Shown piece by piece: positions 17,002 through 25,953 of a stretch of DNA of 64,000 bases (positions are counted from its first letter, which is position 1; each line of letters starts with the position of its first letter). The position numbers and the translations under genes are program-made. The DNA comes from Burkholderiales bacterium (GTDB lineage Bacteria; Pseudomonadota; Gammaproteobacteria; Burkholderiales; JAHFRG01), in NCBI GenBank assembly GCA_035543335.1, contig DASZZH010000007.1, positions 1-64,000 of the forward strand, in the 5' to 3' direction. The notes beneath the pieces were generated by a model. The model saw nothing but the letters and a program-made list of their open reading frames with translations, searched no databases and was not told the DNA's origin.

Positions 17002-18228
17002 CTACTTAATCACCGCCTTGCCCAAATCCCAGATGGGCAGGAATACGCCTAGCGCCAGTATCAGGACCATGAAGCCGAGGCAAATTATCAGCACCGGCTC
17101 GATTTGCTCGCTCAAAGTCCTGACCTCGTATTCGACCTCGCGCTGGTACATGTCCGCGACCTCCTGCATAAGGTCGTCCAGCTCGCCGGTCTCCTCCCCC
17201 ACCGCAATCATCTGGTGCACCACCGGCGTGAACACGCCGGTCGTCACCGCGGTGCGCAGCAGGCTCTCGCCGCGCTCAACGCCGTCGCGCATCTGCTCGA
17301 TGCGGGTTCCGATGTAATCGTTTTCCACGACCTGTGCCACTACGCTCAAGGCCTGCACCGCGGGCACGCCGCTCTTGAACGCCAGCGCGAAACTGCGCGC
17401 AAAGCGCGCAAGCGTCGCTTTCAGGATGATTTTGCCGGCAATCGGAATCCGCAGCTTGAACCGGTCCCACTGGTATTTGCCGTCTCGCGTCGCCACATAC
17501 AACCTGAAACCTATCACCGCCCCCGCCACGATAATCAGCAATAAGGGCCAATAGCGCACCGTGAATTCGGAAAAACCGATCAGCACTTGCGTGAGAAACG
17601 GCAGTTCGGTGTGGAATCCCTTGTACACTTTAGCGAAAGCCGGGATCACAAACAGGTTGATTATCACCAGCGCGACCGCCATGGCGGCAAGCACGAACAG
17701 CGGGTAGCGAAGAGCCGAGCGTATCCGCACGCGCATCTCCCGTTCGAATTCCAGGTGGTGGAAAAGCCGCAGGAAAATCTCCTCCAGCGAGCCGGTGATT
17801 TCGCCCACCCGCACCATGCTCACGTAAAAAGGCGAAAAGACCTTGGGGTGGCGCAGCAGCGCAACGCTCAACTCGCGGCCGCTGTCCAGGCTTTCGCGCA
17901 GTTCCTGAATCATGGCGGCGAACGCGCGGTTGGCGGTGGATTCCTGCAGTCCGGTGAGCGCCCTCAAAATCGGCACTCCGGCTTTGAGCAGGGTGTACAT
18001 CTGGCGGCTGAACAGCAGCACATCGACGAGCAACACCTTGTCGGTTGCAATACGCGACAGCCAGCCGCGGATTTCCTTGGGCGCCAACTCGCCAGCCGGG
18101 TGAATCTCCACCGGCGTAATCCCGGTGTTGAAGAGCTGGTCGGCAAGCGCGCCGCTGTCCGCACCCTCCAGCCTGCCCTGCACCAGCTCGCCGCGCGCGT
18201 TGCGTCCACGGTAGGCAAAATAAGGCAT
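17002..18228 (-). CDS. mshG: MSHA inner-membrane platform protein MshG
   Basis: A 408-residue GspF/PilC-family protein with the N-terminal PYFAYRGRNARGELVQG, two T2SSF domains (about 70-190 and 270-395), and three membrane helices (about 165-195, 225-245 and 375-400). Conserved FSRQMYTLLKAGVPILRAL and GEETGELDDLM are visible. It is the polytopic platform on which the ATPase MshE acts. It lies three bases behind mshE, so the two should be translated together. Confidence 0.94.
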   Translation of the reverse strand: MPYFAYRGRNARGELVQGRLEGADSGALADQLFNTGITPVEIHPAGELAPKEIRGWLSRIATDKVLLVDVLLFSRQMYTLLKAGVPILRALTGLQESTANRAFAAMIQELRESLDSGRELSVALLRHPKVFSPFYVSMVRVGEITGSLEEIFLRLFHHLEFEREMRVRIRSALRYPLFVLAAMAVALVIINLFVIPAFAKVYKGFHTELPFLTQVLIGFSEFTVRYWPLLLIIVAGAVIGFRLYVATRDGKYQWDRFKLRIPIAGKIILKATLARFARSFALAFKSGVPAVQALSVVAQVVENDYIGTRIEQMRDGVERGESLLRTAVTTGVFTPVVHQMIAVGEETGELDDLMQEVADMYQREVEYEVRTLSEQIEPVLIICLGFMVLILALGVFLPIWDLGKAVIK

Positions 18229-18231
18229 GGG

Positions 18232-19935
18232 TCAGTCTTCCAATTGGGTCGTGATGCGCATTACTTCCGCCACAGTGGTCCGGCACTCGGTCACCAGTTG
18301 CAGGGCGTGATGGCGCAGGGTTCTGCCGCTCAACTGCTGGTGCGCGGTCTGGATGAAGTGCGCGGGATCATCGCGGCCCGCCGCCTCGACCAGCGGCCCC
18401 GTCATCTCGAGCATTTCGTAAACCGCGGTCCGTCCCTGATAGCCGGAACCATTGCAATGCGTGCAGCCGCGGCCGTGCATGAACTTGCGTTGCACCAGTT
18501 TGTCGCCCAATTCGTGCACCAGCCACGATATCTCGTGCGAATCGGGCACATAAAGCTCAGCGCAGCTTTCGCAAATCACCCGCACCAGACGCTGCGCCAG
18601 CACCGCCTGCAGCGAAGTCGCCACCATGTAGCGCGGCGCGCCCATATCAATCAGGCGAATCGGCGTGTTCGCCGCGTCCCTGGTATGCAGGGTGGAAAAC
18701 ACCATGTGTCCGGTAATCGCCGCGCGCAGGCCGATTTGCACGGTTTCCTGGTCGCGCATTTCGCCCACCAGGATGATGTCGGGGTCATGGCGCAGGCTCG
18801 AACGGAGAATTCGTGAAAAAGTAAGGTCGATTTTTTCATTGACCTGGGTTTGGTTTATGCCGGGAAGCCGGTATTCAACCGGATCCTCCACGGTGATGAT
18901 TTTCTTGTCGGGGGTATTGACTTCGGCGAGTGCCGCATAAAGCGTAGTGGTCTTGCCGCTGCCGGTCGGACCGGTGACCAGGATCATGCCGGTGGTCCGG
19001 TGGATGAGGTCGCGGAATTTGGTGAGCATGTCCTTGGGCATGCCGAGGAGATCCAGGCCGAGCAACCCGCTGCTTTGGTCGAGCAGCCGCATCGACACCG
19101 ACTCGCCGTATTGCGTTGGCATGGTGGACATGCGCACGTCTATCGGCACGTTGCGCACCTTCACGTTGAAGCGGCCGTCCTGCGGCAGGCGTTTTTCCGC
19201 GATGTCGAGACCGGACATGAGCTTCAAGCGCAGCACCAGCGCCGGCACAATTTTGACGTCGGCTTCGGTCTGGGTGTGCAGCACGCCATCAATCCGGAAG
19301 CGGATTTTCAGGCTTCTCTCCTGCGGTTCGATATGGATGTCCGAGGCATTAATCTGGGTCGCGTCCTCAAACACTGATTGCAGGAGCTTCACCACCGGCG
19401 CCTCCTCGGCCCCGAGGGCCGCTCCCAGCACGCCGAAATCAATGTAGGTGTCGCCGAGATCCTGCTCCAGCTCGCGCGCCAGGCCGCTGATTTCCTCGGT
19501 GCGGCGGTAAATCCGGTCTATGGTTCCGAGCAACAGGCTCTCGGTGACCACCGCGAGCTCGATCTCGCGTTTCAGGATGCGCGAGATTTCATCGTAAGCA
19601 ATGAGATCGGTCGGGTCCACCATGCCGACCAGATACGTGGACTTGCGTTCTTCCAGAACCAACGCACGGTAGCGGCGCGCCTGTGCCTCAGGCAGCTTGT
19701 GTATGGTATCGGCGCTGACGTTGTAGTACTTGAGGTTGATGTAGGGAATATTAAGCTGCTTGGCGAGCGCTTCGGAAATCTGCTCTTCGGTGATGAAGCC
19801 ATTTTCGAAAAGTACGCGTCCCAGCTTGCGCCCGCTGCGTTTTTGCTGTTCGAGCGCAAGTTTCAGCTGCTCCTGCGAAATCAGCTTTTGCAGCACCAGG
19901 ATTTCACCCAAACGGATTCTTTCCGGTCTGGCCAT
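18232..19935 (-). CDS. mshE: MSHA extension ATPase MshE with c-di-GMP-binding MshEN domain
   Basis: A 567-residue GspE/PilB-type hexameric ATPase powering pilus extension. The N terminus has two tandem 24-residue MshEN units, beginning with RLGEILVLQKLI (from residue 8) and KLGRVLFENGFITE (from residue 37), the pattern shown to bind cyclic di-GMP in MshE. Walker A GPTGSGKT is at 322-329, Walker B near 384-393, and a CESC plus CTHC zinc site lies in the C-terminal third. ATG 19935 is chosen because GGAGAG lies 5 bases upstream; an ATG at 19956 has none. Confidence 0.95.
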   Translation of the reverse strand: MARPERIRLGEILVLQKLISQEQLKLALEQQKRSGRKLGRVLFENGFITEEQISEALAKQLNIPYINLKYYNVSADTIHKLPEAQARRYRALVLEERKSTYLVGMVDPTDLIAYDEISRILKREIELAVVTESLLLGTIDRIYRRTEEISGLARELEQDLGDTYIDFGVLGAALGAEEAPVVKLLQSVFEDATQINASDIHIEPQERSLKIRFRIDGVLHTQTEADVKIVPALVLRLKLMSGLDIAEKRLPQDGRFNVKVRNVPIDVRMSTMPTQYGESVSMRLLDQSSGLLGLDLLGMPKDMLTKFRDLIHRTTGMILVTGPTGSGKTTTLYAALAEVNTPDKKIITVEDPVEYRLPGINQTQVNEKIDLTFSRILRSSLRHDPDIILVGEMRDQETVQIGLRAAITGHMVFSTLHTRDAANTPIRLIDMGAPRYMVATSLQAVLAQRLVRVICESCAELYVPDSHEISWLVHELGDKLVQRKFMHGRGCTHCNGSGYQGRTAVYEMLEMTGPLVEAAGRDDPAHFIQTAHQQLSGRTLRHHALQLVTECRTTVAEVMRITTQLED

Positions 19936-20027
19936 ACTCTCTCCAAATGACATCAACAGCGTTTTGCGGCAAGCATGCGGCGTGCTAGCGCTAACTTAGT
20001 CTTTTTTGCCTTATGATACAAGCTCAA

Positions 20028-20255
20028 GGAACTTCTGATTATGTCCTACACGTGCGTGACGATGCGCTTTCCGGCTGTCGGTTGCAAAGCGAGGAGCGCC
20101 GTTGGGCCGTTCCCCAATAAGCGACGAGCGACTAAGCCCGGCGGCCGGGCGCCCCGGGCTCGCGTTACTAACTCGGTAGCGCCACGTCTTCGCGCCTTGC
20201 ATGCGGCCGCTCCTCGCCCGCAACGCGTCACGCGGAGGACTTAATCAGAGGTTCC
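20028..20255 (-). repeat. Repeat family B, copy B1 (228 bp)
   Basis: Bounded by 19-base terminal inverted repeats: a variant end at 20028-20046 and the consensus GGAACCTCTGATTAAGTCC (minus-strand reading) at 20237-20255. Read on the minus strand it starts with the TCCGCG...GCGTTGC module shared with B2 and B3. It lies between divergent mshE and trmL and ends two bases before the trmL ATG, so the AGAGG inside its terminus is the likely Shine-Dalgarno of trmL. No ORF, no transposase. Confidence 0.85.
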
Positions 20256-20257
20256 CT

Positions 20258-20717
20258 ATGTTCAACCTGTTCCTGTTCGAACCGGAAATTCCCCCCAATA
20301 CCGGAAACATTATCCGTCTGTGCGCGAATACCGGGGTATCTCTGCATCTGGTGAAGCCCTTGGGGTCCAGGCTGAATCATCGGCAGTTGCAGCGCGCCGG
20401 GCTGGATTACCACGAGTTTGCCAGCATCAAGCTCCACGAAAATTGGGAATGCTGCAGGGAATTTTTCTCCGGGCGCCGGGCATTCGCCGTCTCCACCCGC
20501 GGCAAGCAACGCTACGATGCGCTTTCGTACAAACCAGATGATGGTCTTCGGCTCCGAAACACGCGGCCTGCCGCAATCCATGCTGGAAAGCTTTGCGGAA
20601 CAAAACCGCATTCGGCTACCCATGTTGCCGCAAAGCAGAAGCCTGAATCTCGCCAACGTCGCCGCAATAATAATTTACGAAGCATGGCGCCAAAACGGAT
20701 TCAAAGGTGGAAAATAA
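20258..20717 (+). pseudogene. trmL: tRNA (cytidine/uridine-2'-O-)-methyltransferase TrmL, frameshifted
   Basis: TrmL methylates the wobble ribose of tRNA-Leu. The first 90 or so codons read EPEIPPNTGNIIRLCANTG and RAGLDYHEF (SPOUT family motif). At about 20537-20545 the frame must advance by one base to continue into VFGSETRGLPQSML, MLPQSRSLNLANVA and IIYEAWRQ, the knot-forming motifs 2 and 3. The corrected product is about 152 residues, normal for TrmL. Without correction the protein is truncated before its SAM-binding knot. It could be a real pseudogene or one extra base called in the sequence. It is convergent with gpsA. Confidence 0.85.
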
Positions 20718-20788
20718 ACCAGCTATCGGCAATCAGCAGTCAGCCATCAGCTTTGGTCAGTGTCGGTTTTCACTGAATTTGCTGGTCG

Positions 20789-21772
20789 CTAAAATTCCGC
20801 CTTGGGATCGCGATTGAGAAGTTCCTGCAGCGCCGCCATGGCTGGAACATTCTCGTAAAGCACTTGGTTTACGGCGCGGGTAATCGGCATGTCCACGCCC
20901 ACCTTTCCGGCGAGCTGCAGCACCTCGCGCGCGGTAGGCACGCCTTCCGCCACATGACCGAGTTGAGCCAATATGGCCGGCAAGGATTTTCCCGCTGCCA
21001 GCATCATTCCGACTTGGCGATTGCGTGAAAGATCACCGGTGCAGGTGAGAATCAAATCGCCCGCACCGGCCAAACCCATAAACGTTTCCGGCTTTCCGCC
21101 CAGCTTCAGTCCCAGGCGCGTGATTTCCGCGAGCCCGCGGGTGATCAGCGCCGCCCGGGCGTTGTTGCCCAGACCCATGCCATCGCATATTCCTGCTGCA
21201 ATCGCCATGACGTTTTTTACCGCGCCTCCGACGGCCACGCCGATCACGTCATCGCTCGAATAAACCCGCAGCATTTGGCTGTGCAGCTCCTTGGCGGCGG
21301 ACTGGGCAAACGCGCCGTCGTTGGAAGCCAGCGTTAGCGCCGCGGGCAGGCCTTGCGCCACTTCCTGGGCGAAACTGGGCCCGGACAAAATCGCGCAAGG
21401 CGTGCCGGCAGCCAGTTCCTGCACGGCCACCTGGTGGGGAAGGTTCGGGCTTCCCGGCTCAAAACCTTTGCAGGCTAAAATCACCGAAACAGGTTTTGCG
21501 CTCGCGCTGATTTCCTTGAGCGTCTGCCGCAAGCCTTGCGTGGGCACTACTACAATTGCAAGTTCAGCCTGGGCCAGCGCGTCTTCCACGTTTGCATGAA
21601 GTTGAACGGAGGCGGGCAAGGAAAAATTCGGGAGAAAGCGCGAGCTGCGGTTCGCTTGCATTTCTGCAAGCTGATCGGGGTCCCACACCCACAGAACCGT
21701 CTGATGGCGCTGTGACAGAACGATCGCGAGTGCGGTGCCCCAGGCGCCGGCGCCCAGAATCGCGAGTTTCAT
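20789..21772 (-). CDS. gpsA: Glycerol-3-phosphate dehydrogenase [NAD(P)+]
   Basis: Reduces dihydroxyacetone phosphate to sn-glycerol 3-phosphate for phospholipid synthesis. The 327-residue cytosolic enzyme has the nucleotide-binding GAGAWGTALA at the N terminus, ACKGFEPGS, LSGPSFAQEVAQGLPAAL, VGGAVKNVMAIAAGICDGMGLGNNARAALITRG (active-site Lys in GAVKN) and GLAGAGDLILTCTG. The start ATG 21772 overlaps the stop of the SH3 gene. The order grxC-secB-(SH3)-gpsA matches the proteobacterial pattern. Confidence 0.96.
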   Translation of the reverse strand: MKLAILGAGAWGTALAIVLSQRHQTVLWVWDPDQLAEMQANRSSRFLPNFSLPASVQLHANVEDALAQAELAIVVVPTQGLRQTLKEISASAKPVSVILACKGFEPGSPNLPHQVAVQELAAGTPCAILSGPSFAQEVAQGLPAALTLASNDGAFAQSAAKELHSQMLRVYSSDDVIGVAVGGAVKNVMAIAAGICDGMGLGNNARAALITRGLAEITRLGLKLGGKPETFMGLAGAGDLILTCTGDLSRNRQVGMMLAAGKSLPAILAQLGHVAEGVPTAREVLQLAGKVGVDMPITRAVNQVLYENVPAMAALQELLNRDPKAEF

Positions 21773-22215
21773 CCGCCCCACACCTGGCTTATGCGCACAT
21801 AGCCGGTCTGCCCATCGCGGTGCCGCACCCTGATCCAGCCGGGCGCCGAAAATTCCAGCAATTCCAGCAGCACGGATTGTTCCGCCTGAAACACGGGTGG
21901 CGAATTGTCTTCCGGCGCCTGGCGGATATCAGCGAGTTGCGCCGTGACCAGCACCGTGCGCTTTTCACTCAAGTATTTTTTCTCCACCCAGGCCAGTTCA
22001 CCGGTTGCGTCGCGCACTTTTATCCAATTTTCCAGCTTCACCACCACTTCCAGCGGATAATCGCGGCCAAGAAGATAGAGCTGTCGGGCTTTAAGCGACG
22101 GCGCGTCGTATAGCACCGCCACATTTTCCACAACCGAGCGGAATTCCGCCGCCTGCAGCGGGACCGCGAAAAGCAAAGGCGCGAGCAAGCAAAAATGCAT
22201 CTTGCGAAAAATCAA
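21769..22215 (-). CDS. Secreted SH3-domain protein
   Basis: A 148-residue protein with a signal peptide (MHFCLLAPLLFAVPLQAAEF) and two bacterial SH3-like halves: VENVAVLYDAPSLKARQLYLLG...WIKVRDATGELAWVEKKYL and ADIRQAPEDNSPPVFQAEQSVLLELLE...GWIRVRHRDGQTGYVRISQVWG (ends quoted only in short pieces). Such domains usually bind peptidoglycan peptides. Probably periplasmic. It is inserted between secB and gpsA with four-base overlaps on both sides, so it belongs to this operon. Exact function unknown. Confidence 0.83.
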   Translation of the reverse strand: MIFRKMHFCLLAPLLFAVPLQAAEFRSVVENVAVLYDAPSLKARQLYLLGRDYPLEVVVKLENWIKVRDATGELAWVEKKYLSEKRTVLVTAQLADIRQAPEDNSPPVFQAEQSVLLELLEFSAPGWIRVRHRDGQTGYVRISQVWGG

Positions 22216-22667
22216 TGGGCAGTCTCCGTGCTGGGTTGCGACTGCTGCTTGCGATGCTGATACAGCGCTTCGAAATTCACCGGATTGAGAATCACCGGCG
22301 GAAAACCGGCGCGGCTCACCACGTCGGAAATCACTTCGCGCACATAAGGGTAAAGAATATTCGGACAGGCGATCCCCAGAATCGGCTCGATTTCCTGCTG
22401 CGCCACATTGCGGATGTGAAAGATTCCAGCCTGCGCCGCCTCGATCAGGAACAGGGTTTTGTCCTTGAGCTTGGCGGTGATAGTAACCGTCAGCACCACT
22501 TCAAATACGCCCTCATCAACCGGCGTGCCCTCGGTGTGGAGCTGCACATCCACCTGCGGCGCCTCGCGCTCCAGAAAAATGCGCGGCGCGTTGGGGATTT
22601 CGAGAGAAAGGTCCTTGACGTAGAGCTTCTCGATGGAAAAAACCGCCTGCTGTTTTTCTTCGCTCAT
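22212..22667 (-). CDS. secB: Protein-export chaperone SecB
   Basis: Cytosolic tetrameric chaperone that keeps preproteins unfolded and hands them to SecA. At 151 residues it has normal length. Typical segments are FSIEKLYVKDLSLEIPNAP (N-terminal strand), EVVLTVTITAKL, AGIFHIRN and the helix CPNILYPYVREVISDVVSRAGFPP with NPVNFEALY. It is translationally coupled to the SH3 gene and follows grxC after 23 bases. Confidence 0.96.
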   Translation of the reverse strand: MSEEKQQAVFSIEKLYVKDLSLEIPNAPRIFLEREAPQVDVQLHTEGTPVDEGVFEVVLTVTITAKLKDKTLFLIEAAQAGIFHIRNVAQQEIEPILGIACPNILYPYVREVISDVVSRAGFPPVILNPVNFEALYQHRKQQSQPSTETAH

Positions 22668-22690
22668 TTAGATAATTCCGGGAATAAAAA

Positions 22691-22957
22691 TCAGGTTTTG
22701 CCGCCGGACAGCAGCGCGTCGAGCTTGCCGGCGTGATCCAGCGCTGCCAGGTCTTCGTACCCGCCGACATGCTGCTCGCCGATGTAAATCTGTGGTACGG
22801 TGCGCCGTCCAGTCTTCTGCATCATTTCCACGCGTTTTTCCGGCTCCAGATCGACACGAACTTTGTTGATTTCTGATACACCCTTGGCGCGCAGCAAACG
22901 TTCCGCCATCATGCAATACGGACACACACCGGTCGCGTACATCCGGACCAGGGGCAT
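22691..22957 (-). CDS. grxC: Glutaredoxin 3
   Basis: An 88-residue thiol-disulfide oxidoreductase with active site CPYC (Cys12, Cys15), the TVPQIYIG cis-proline segment and the glutathione-binding GGYEDLAAL. Length and order (rhodanese, grxC, secB) match the classical cluster. The gene starts directly after the rhodanese stop codon with no spacer, implying coupled translation. Confidence 0.95.
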   Translation of the reverse strand: MPLVRMYATGVCPYCMMAERLLRAKGVSEINKVRVDLEPEKRVEMMQKTGRRTVPQIYIGEQHVGGYEDLAALDHAGKLDALLSGGKT

Positions 22958-23383
22958 TTAGGAACCTTTTTCCAGCGGCAGGTTTGCCTGCTCCCAGGAC
23001 ACGAGGCCGCCTTTCAGCTTGAACACTTCCTTGAAACCGTTCTTGCGCAGTATGCCACACACCTTGCCTGATATCGCGCCGTTGCCGCAGCTCACCAGCA
23101 CTGGCCGCGTCTTGAACTTCTCAAGTTCACGCAAGCTCTCGTTCAGGCGCGAAAGCGGAATGTGCCTGGCATGGGGGATATGCCCGGCCGCGAATTCGCC
23201 GCGTTCGCGCACATCCAGCACCAGCGCGTCGCGACGGTTGATGAGCTGCACCGCTTCCAGGGTGCCGAGTTCCGGACCGCCGCCGCCGAAACCGCGGCTG
23301 AGATACGGCCAAATCAGCATGCCGCCGCTGGCCACCGCGAGCAGGATAAGCCAGAAGTTATTTTGCACGAACTGCAATTCCAA
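22958..23383 (-). CDS. Membrane-anchored rhodanese-like protein (YibN type)
   Basis: A 141-residue protein with an N-terminal transmembrane helix (residues 9-25) and one rhodanese domain. LVLDVRERGEFAAGHIPHARHIPLS is the substrate-proximal half (two adjacent motifs LDVRERGEF and GHIPHARHIPLS), and Cys98 in VSCGNGAISGK is the likely sulfur-carrying residue. The loop differs from the common CxxGxR pattern, so the sulfur acceptor is uncertain. It overlaps the end of the upstream ligase gene by 26 bases. Confidence 0.85.
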   Translation of the reverse strand: MELQFVQNNFWLILLAVASGGMLIWPYLSRGFGGGGPELGTLEAVQLINRRDALVLDVRERGEFAAGHIPHARHIPLSRLNESLRELEKFKTRPVLVSCGNGAISGKVCGILRKNGFKEVFKLKGGLVSWEQANLPLEKGS

Positions 23384-25139
23384 ACTCCTTGAGTTTCTGG
23401 TTAGCTAATTCTAGCAGAGGCTCAAATTCCGCAGGGTGTTTGGCGAAGCGGTCCATTACTTTCGTGAAGTTTTCGAGTTCCCCCGGATAAGCAATGGCGG
23501 CTTGCTCGAGCTGTATCTTTGCTGCCTGCGCTTCACCGTTTAGCGCAAGCAAAATCGCCTGCTGAAAAACCACATCGCTGACCGGAGCAAAATGCATCAC
23601 CCGGCTGTTCAATTCAAGCTTGTCTGAGAGGTTATCCTTGTTGAGGACAATGGTGCCGGTATAAGCCAGCTCTATGTAAGGCGCGAGCAGCGAAGTGCGG
23701 TGAATTCGCAGCAAATCCTGGTTGAGCTGCTCGAGTCCTGCCGCATCCAGGTTTTCTAGGCCCTGGGCATAGAGCGCCCCCTCCAGGTCGTGGTAACTGT
23801 AAATCAGCGAGGCTGCCGATAACCATCCTAAAGCCAGCATCAAGGCAAAACTGATTCTGCCCACGCGTTGCAGCTCCAAGCGGAAGAAACGCGTTTCTCC
23901 TAGGCCCAGCAACAGCGCGGCTATGCCGAGAAAATGCGAATGCCATAACGGAAATTCAAGCATGCTGTGAATGCCGATGATGGCCAGCAACCCCAGCAGC
24001 CACCAGAGGTGGATATCGAAAGCCATGCGCCTCAACCCGTGCAGCCACATCACCACACCCCCCACTACCACCAGAGCACCGACTAGTCCGGTTTCGGCCA
24101 GCAATTGCATGACGATATTGTGCGCATGATTGTACAAGCCGCCGATGCCGGAGCTTTTGAACAATACCCCATACTCGAAATGCTGCCAGGCAAACTGGCC
24201 CCATCCCACACCCAGCAGCGGAGACTGCAAAAACATAAACCACGCTTCGTGCCACAGCTCAAGGCGGATGCCACCAACAGCGAGCTCGAATAGTCTTTGC
24301 GTGGGGGTTATTGCGGGTACCGGCGCGGCAAACCAGGGTAATTGCGCCACCCATTCCATCAAAGCGAAACCAGGAATCAACAGAATACTGGCTATCAGCA
24401 GTGCGACGTTATTTTGATTGCGCCGATACCACCATACCGACAGCGCCAGCAGCACAAAAAGATAAAGCCAGGCGCTGCGCGAACCGCTCAAGGCCAGACC
24501 AAATAGGAATACTACCGCCAATCCCGCAGCGGCGGCCCACGCCAGCCTGCGGGTTGTGGAGAGAAACAGCAGCGAAGCCAAAGCCAGGCAGGTATAGTCG
24601 GCGAAATGATTCGGTTGCGCCAGATTGCCATAAACCGCATTAGAAGTTTTTACCGCGATCAGCGGATCAAGAAAGGTATGAATCTGATAGTGCTGCAGCA
24701 AGGCCGCAATGGCGCTCAATACTCCGCCTGCAACAAGACACCAGGCAAGCGTGGTGCTGAGTGTGGCCAATCCAATTTCTCGTCGCAGAATATTTCCGAG
24801 CAATATCAGAAAGGCCGCCCACAGCAGGTAAAGCAACGCCAGCAATGCCTGCTCCGGATAGACTATTCTGTCGAGCGCCCATTGCACCAGCAGCACCGCG
24901 CAAAGTATGAACGGCACCAGACCAAAACCAGGAAGCTCCAGATTTTTCCAGTCATGCCGTTTGCTCAACAGTAAAAACAGCGCTGCAAGTCCAAGCGCAA
25001 AAGCCAGCCACTCGCTGTAGAAGAGGGAAAGCGGGTAAAAATGGCGCGGCTGAAGGAAAGGCAACACCCACATGAGTCCGACGAGGGCAAGGCTGATGTG
25101 AGAAAAGCCCGGAAAAGTCGCGGAACGATTTGTTGTCAA
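23358..25139 (-). CDS. PglL/Wzy-family O-antigen ligase or O-oligosaccharyltransferase
   Basis: A 593-residue polytopic inner-membrane protein with about ten or more helices followed by a soluble C-terminal domain. Signature pieces are YGNLAQPNHFADY, LSGSRSAWLYL and GLYNHAHNIVMQLLAETG in the large periplasmic loop, typical of the Wzy_C/PglL group. Proteins of this group transfer lipid-linked glycans to pilin (PglL/TfpO) or to lipid A core (WaaL). The first is plausible here because the MSHA locus is 4 kb away, but that is inference. It is divergent from gpmA. Confidence 0.8.
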   Translation of the reverse strand: MTTNRSATFPGFSHISLALVGLMWVLPFLQPRHFYPLSLFYSEWLAFALGLAALFLLLSKRHDWKNLELPGFGLVPFILCAVLLVQWALDRIVYPEQALLALLYLLWAAFLILLGNILRREIGLATLSTTLAWCLVAGGVLSAIAALLQHYQIHTFLDPLIAVKTSNAVYGNLAQPNHFADYTCLALASLLFLSTTRRLAWAAAAGLAVVFLFGLALSGSRSAWLYLFVLLALSVWWYRRNQNNVALLIASILLIPGFALMEWVAQLPWFAAPVPAITPTQRLFELAVGGIRLELWHEAWFMFLQSPLLGVGWGQFAWQHFEYGVLFKSSGIGGLYNHAHNIVMQLLAETGLVGALVVVGGVVMWLHGLRRMAFDIHLWWLLGLLAIIGIHSMLEFPLWHSHFLGIAALLLGLGETRFFRLELQRVGRISFALMLALGWLSAASLIYSYHDLEGALYAQGLENLDAAGLEQLNQDLLRIHRTSLLAPYIELAYTGTIVLNKDNLSDKLELNSRVMHFAPVSDVVFQQAILLALNGEAQAAKIQLEQAAIAYPGELENFTKVMDRFAKHPAEFEPLLELANQKLKEFGIAVRAK

Positions 25140-25203
25140 GAGGTGTCGGCAGGGAAAAACTATAAGATAATACTGTATTCCAACCTACCGCAGGCCGATT
25201 GTA

Positions 25204-25953
25204 ATGAAAAAACTCGTACTGCTGCGCCACGGCGAAAGCACCTGGAACAAGGAAAACCGCTTTACCGGCTGGACCGACGTCGAATTGTCGGAAAAGGGTT
25301 TGGAGGAAGCGCAAGCCGTCGGACAAATTCTCAGGCAAAACGGTTTTGCCTTCGATGTTGCCTACACCTCGCTGCTCAAGCGGGCGATTAAAACCCTGTG
25401 GCTCATGCTTGAGGCAATGGAACTGATGTGGATTCCCATACATCATTCCTGGCGGCTTAATGAACGACATTACGGCGCCTTGCAGGGCTTGAACAAGGGC
25501 GAAACCGCGGCCAAATTTGGCGAGAAGCAGGTTCTGGTGTGGCGCCGGAGCTACGCTGTGCCTCCTCCTGCCCTCGACAAGTCCGACCCCCGTTATCCGG
25601 GACACGACGCAAAATATAAAAATCTTGCCGAAAAAGAGCTTCCCCTTACCGAGTGTCTGAGAGATACGGTAAATCGCTTTCTGCCCTACTGGAACGAAAC
25701 CATTGCTCCGGCGGTGAAAGCGGGGAGAAAAGTCATCATCGTCGCGCACGGCAATTCGCTGCGCGCGCTGGTTAAGTATCTCGACAACGTTTCCGACGAG
25801 GAAATCGTCGAACTCAACATCCCGACCGGGATTCCTCTGGTCTATGAACTCGACGACCGCCTGCGGCCGCTCAAAAGTTACTATTTGGGGGATCAGGAAA
25901 GAATAAAACAGGCGAGCCAGGCGGTCGCCGACCAGGGCAAAGCCCGGGCGTGA
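25204..25953 (+). CDS. gpmA: 2,3-bisphosphoglycerate-dependent phosphoglycerate mutase
   Basis: Converts 3- and 2-phosphoglycerate in glycolysis and gluconeogenesis. The 249-residue enzyme has the phosphohistidine motif LLRHGES (His9), [39 protein letters not shown] and the second active-site His in [14 protein letters not shown]. The last four bases overlap the next gene (envC-like), so these are in one transcript. The 64-base gap to the divergent ligase gene must hold both promoters. Confidence 0.97.
   Translation: MKKLVLLRHGESTWNKENRFTGWTDVELSEKGLEEAQAVGQILRQNGFAFDVAYTSLLKRAIKTLWLMLEAMELMWIPIHHSWRLNERHYGALQGLNKGETAAKFGEKQVLVWRRSYAVPPPALDKSDPRYPGHDAKYKNLAEKELPLTECLRDTVNRFLPYWNETIAPAVKAGRKVIIVAHGNSLRALVKYLDNVSDEEIVELNIPTGIPLVYELDDRLRPLKSYYLGDQERIKQASQAVADQGKARA

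Noticed and set aside
17587-18816. Plus-strand ORF of 409 codons opposite mshG and mshE
   Set aside because: Shadow frame of two conserved genes; composition is that of antisense translation.
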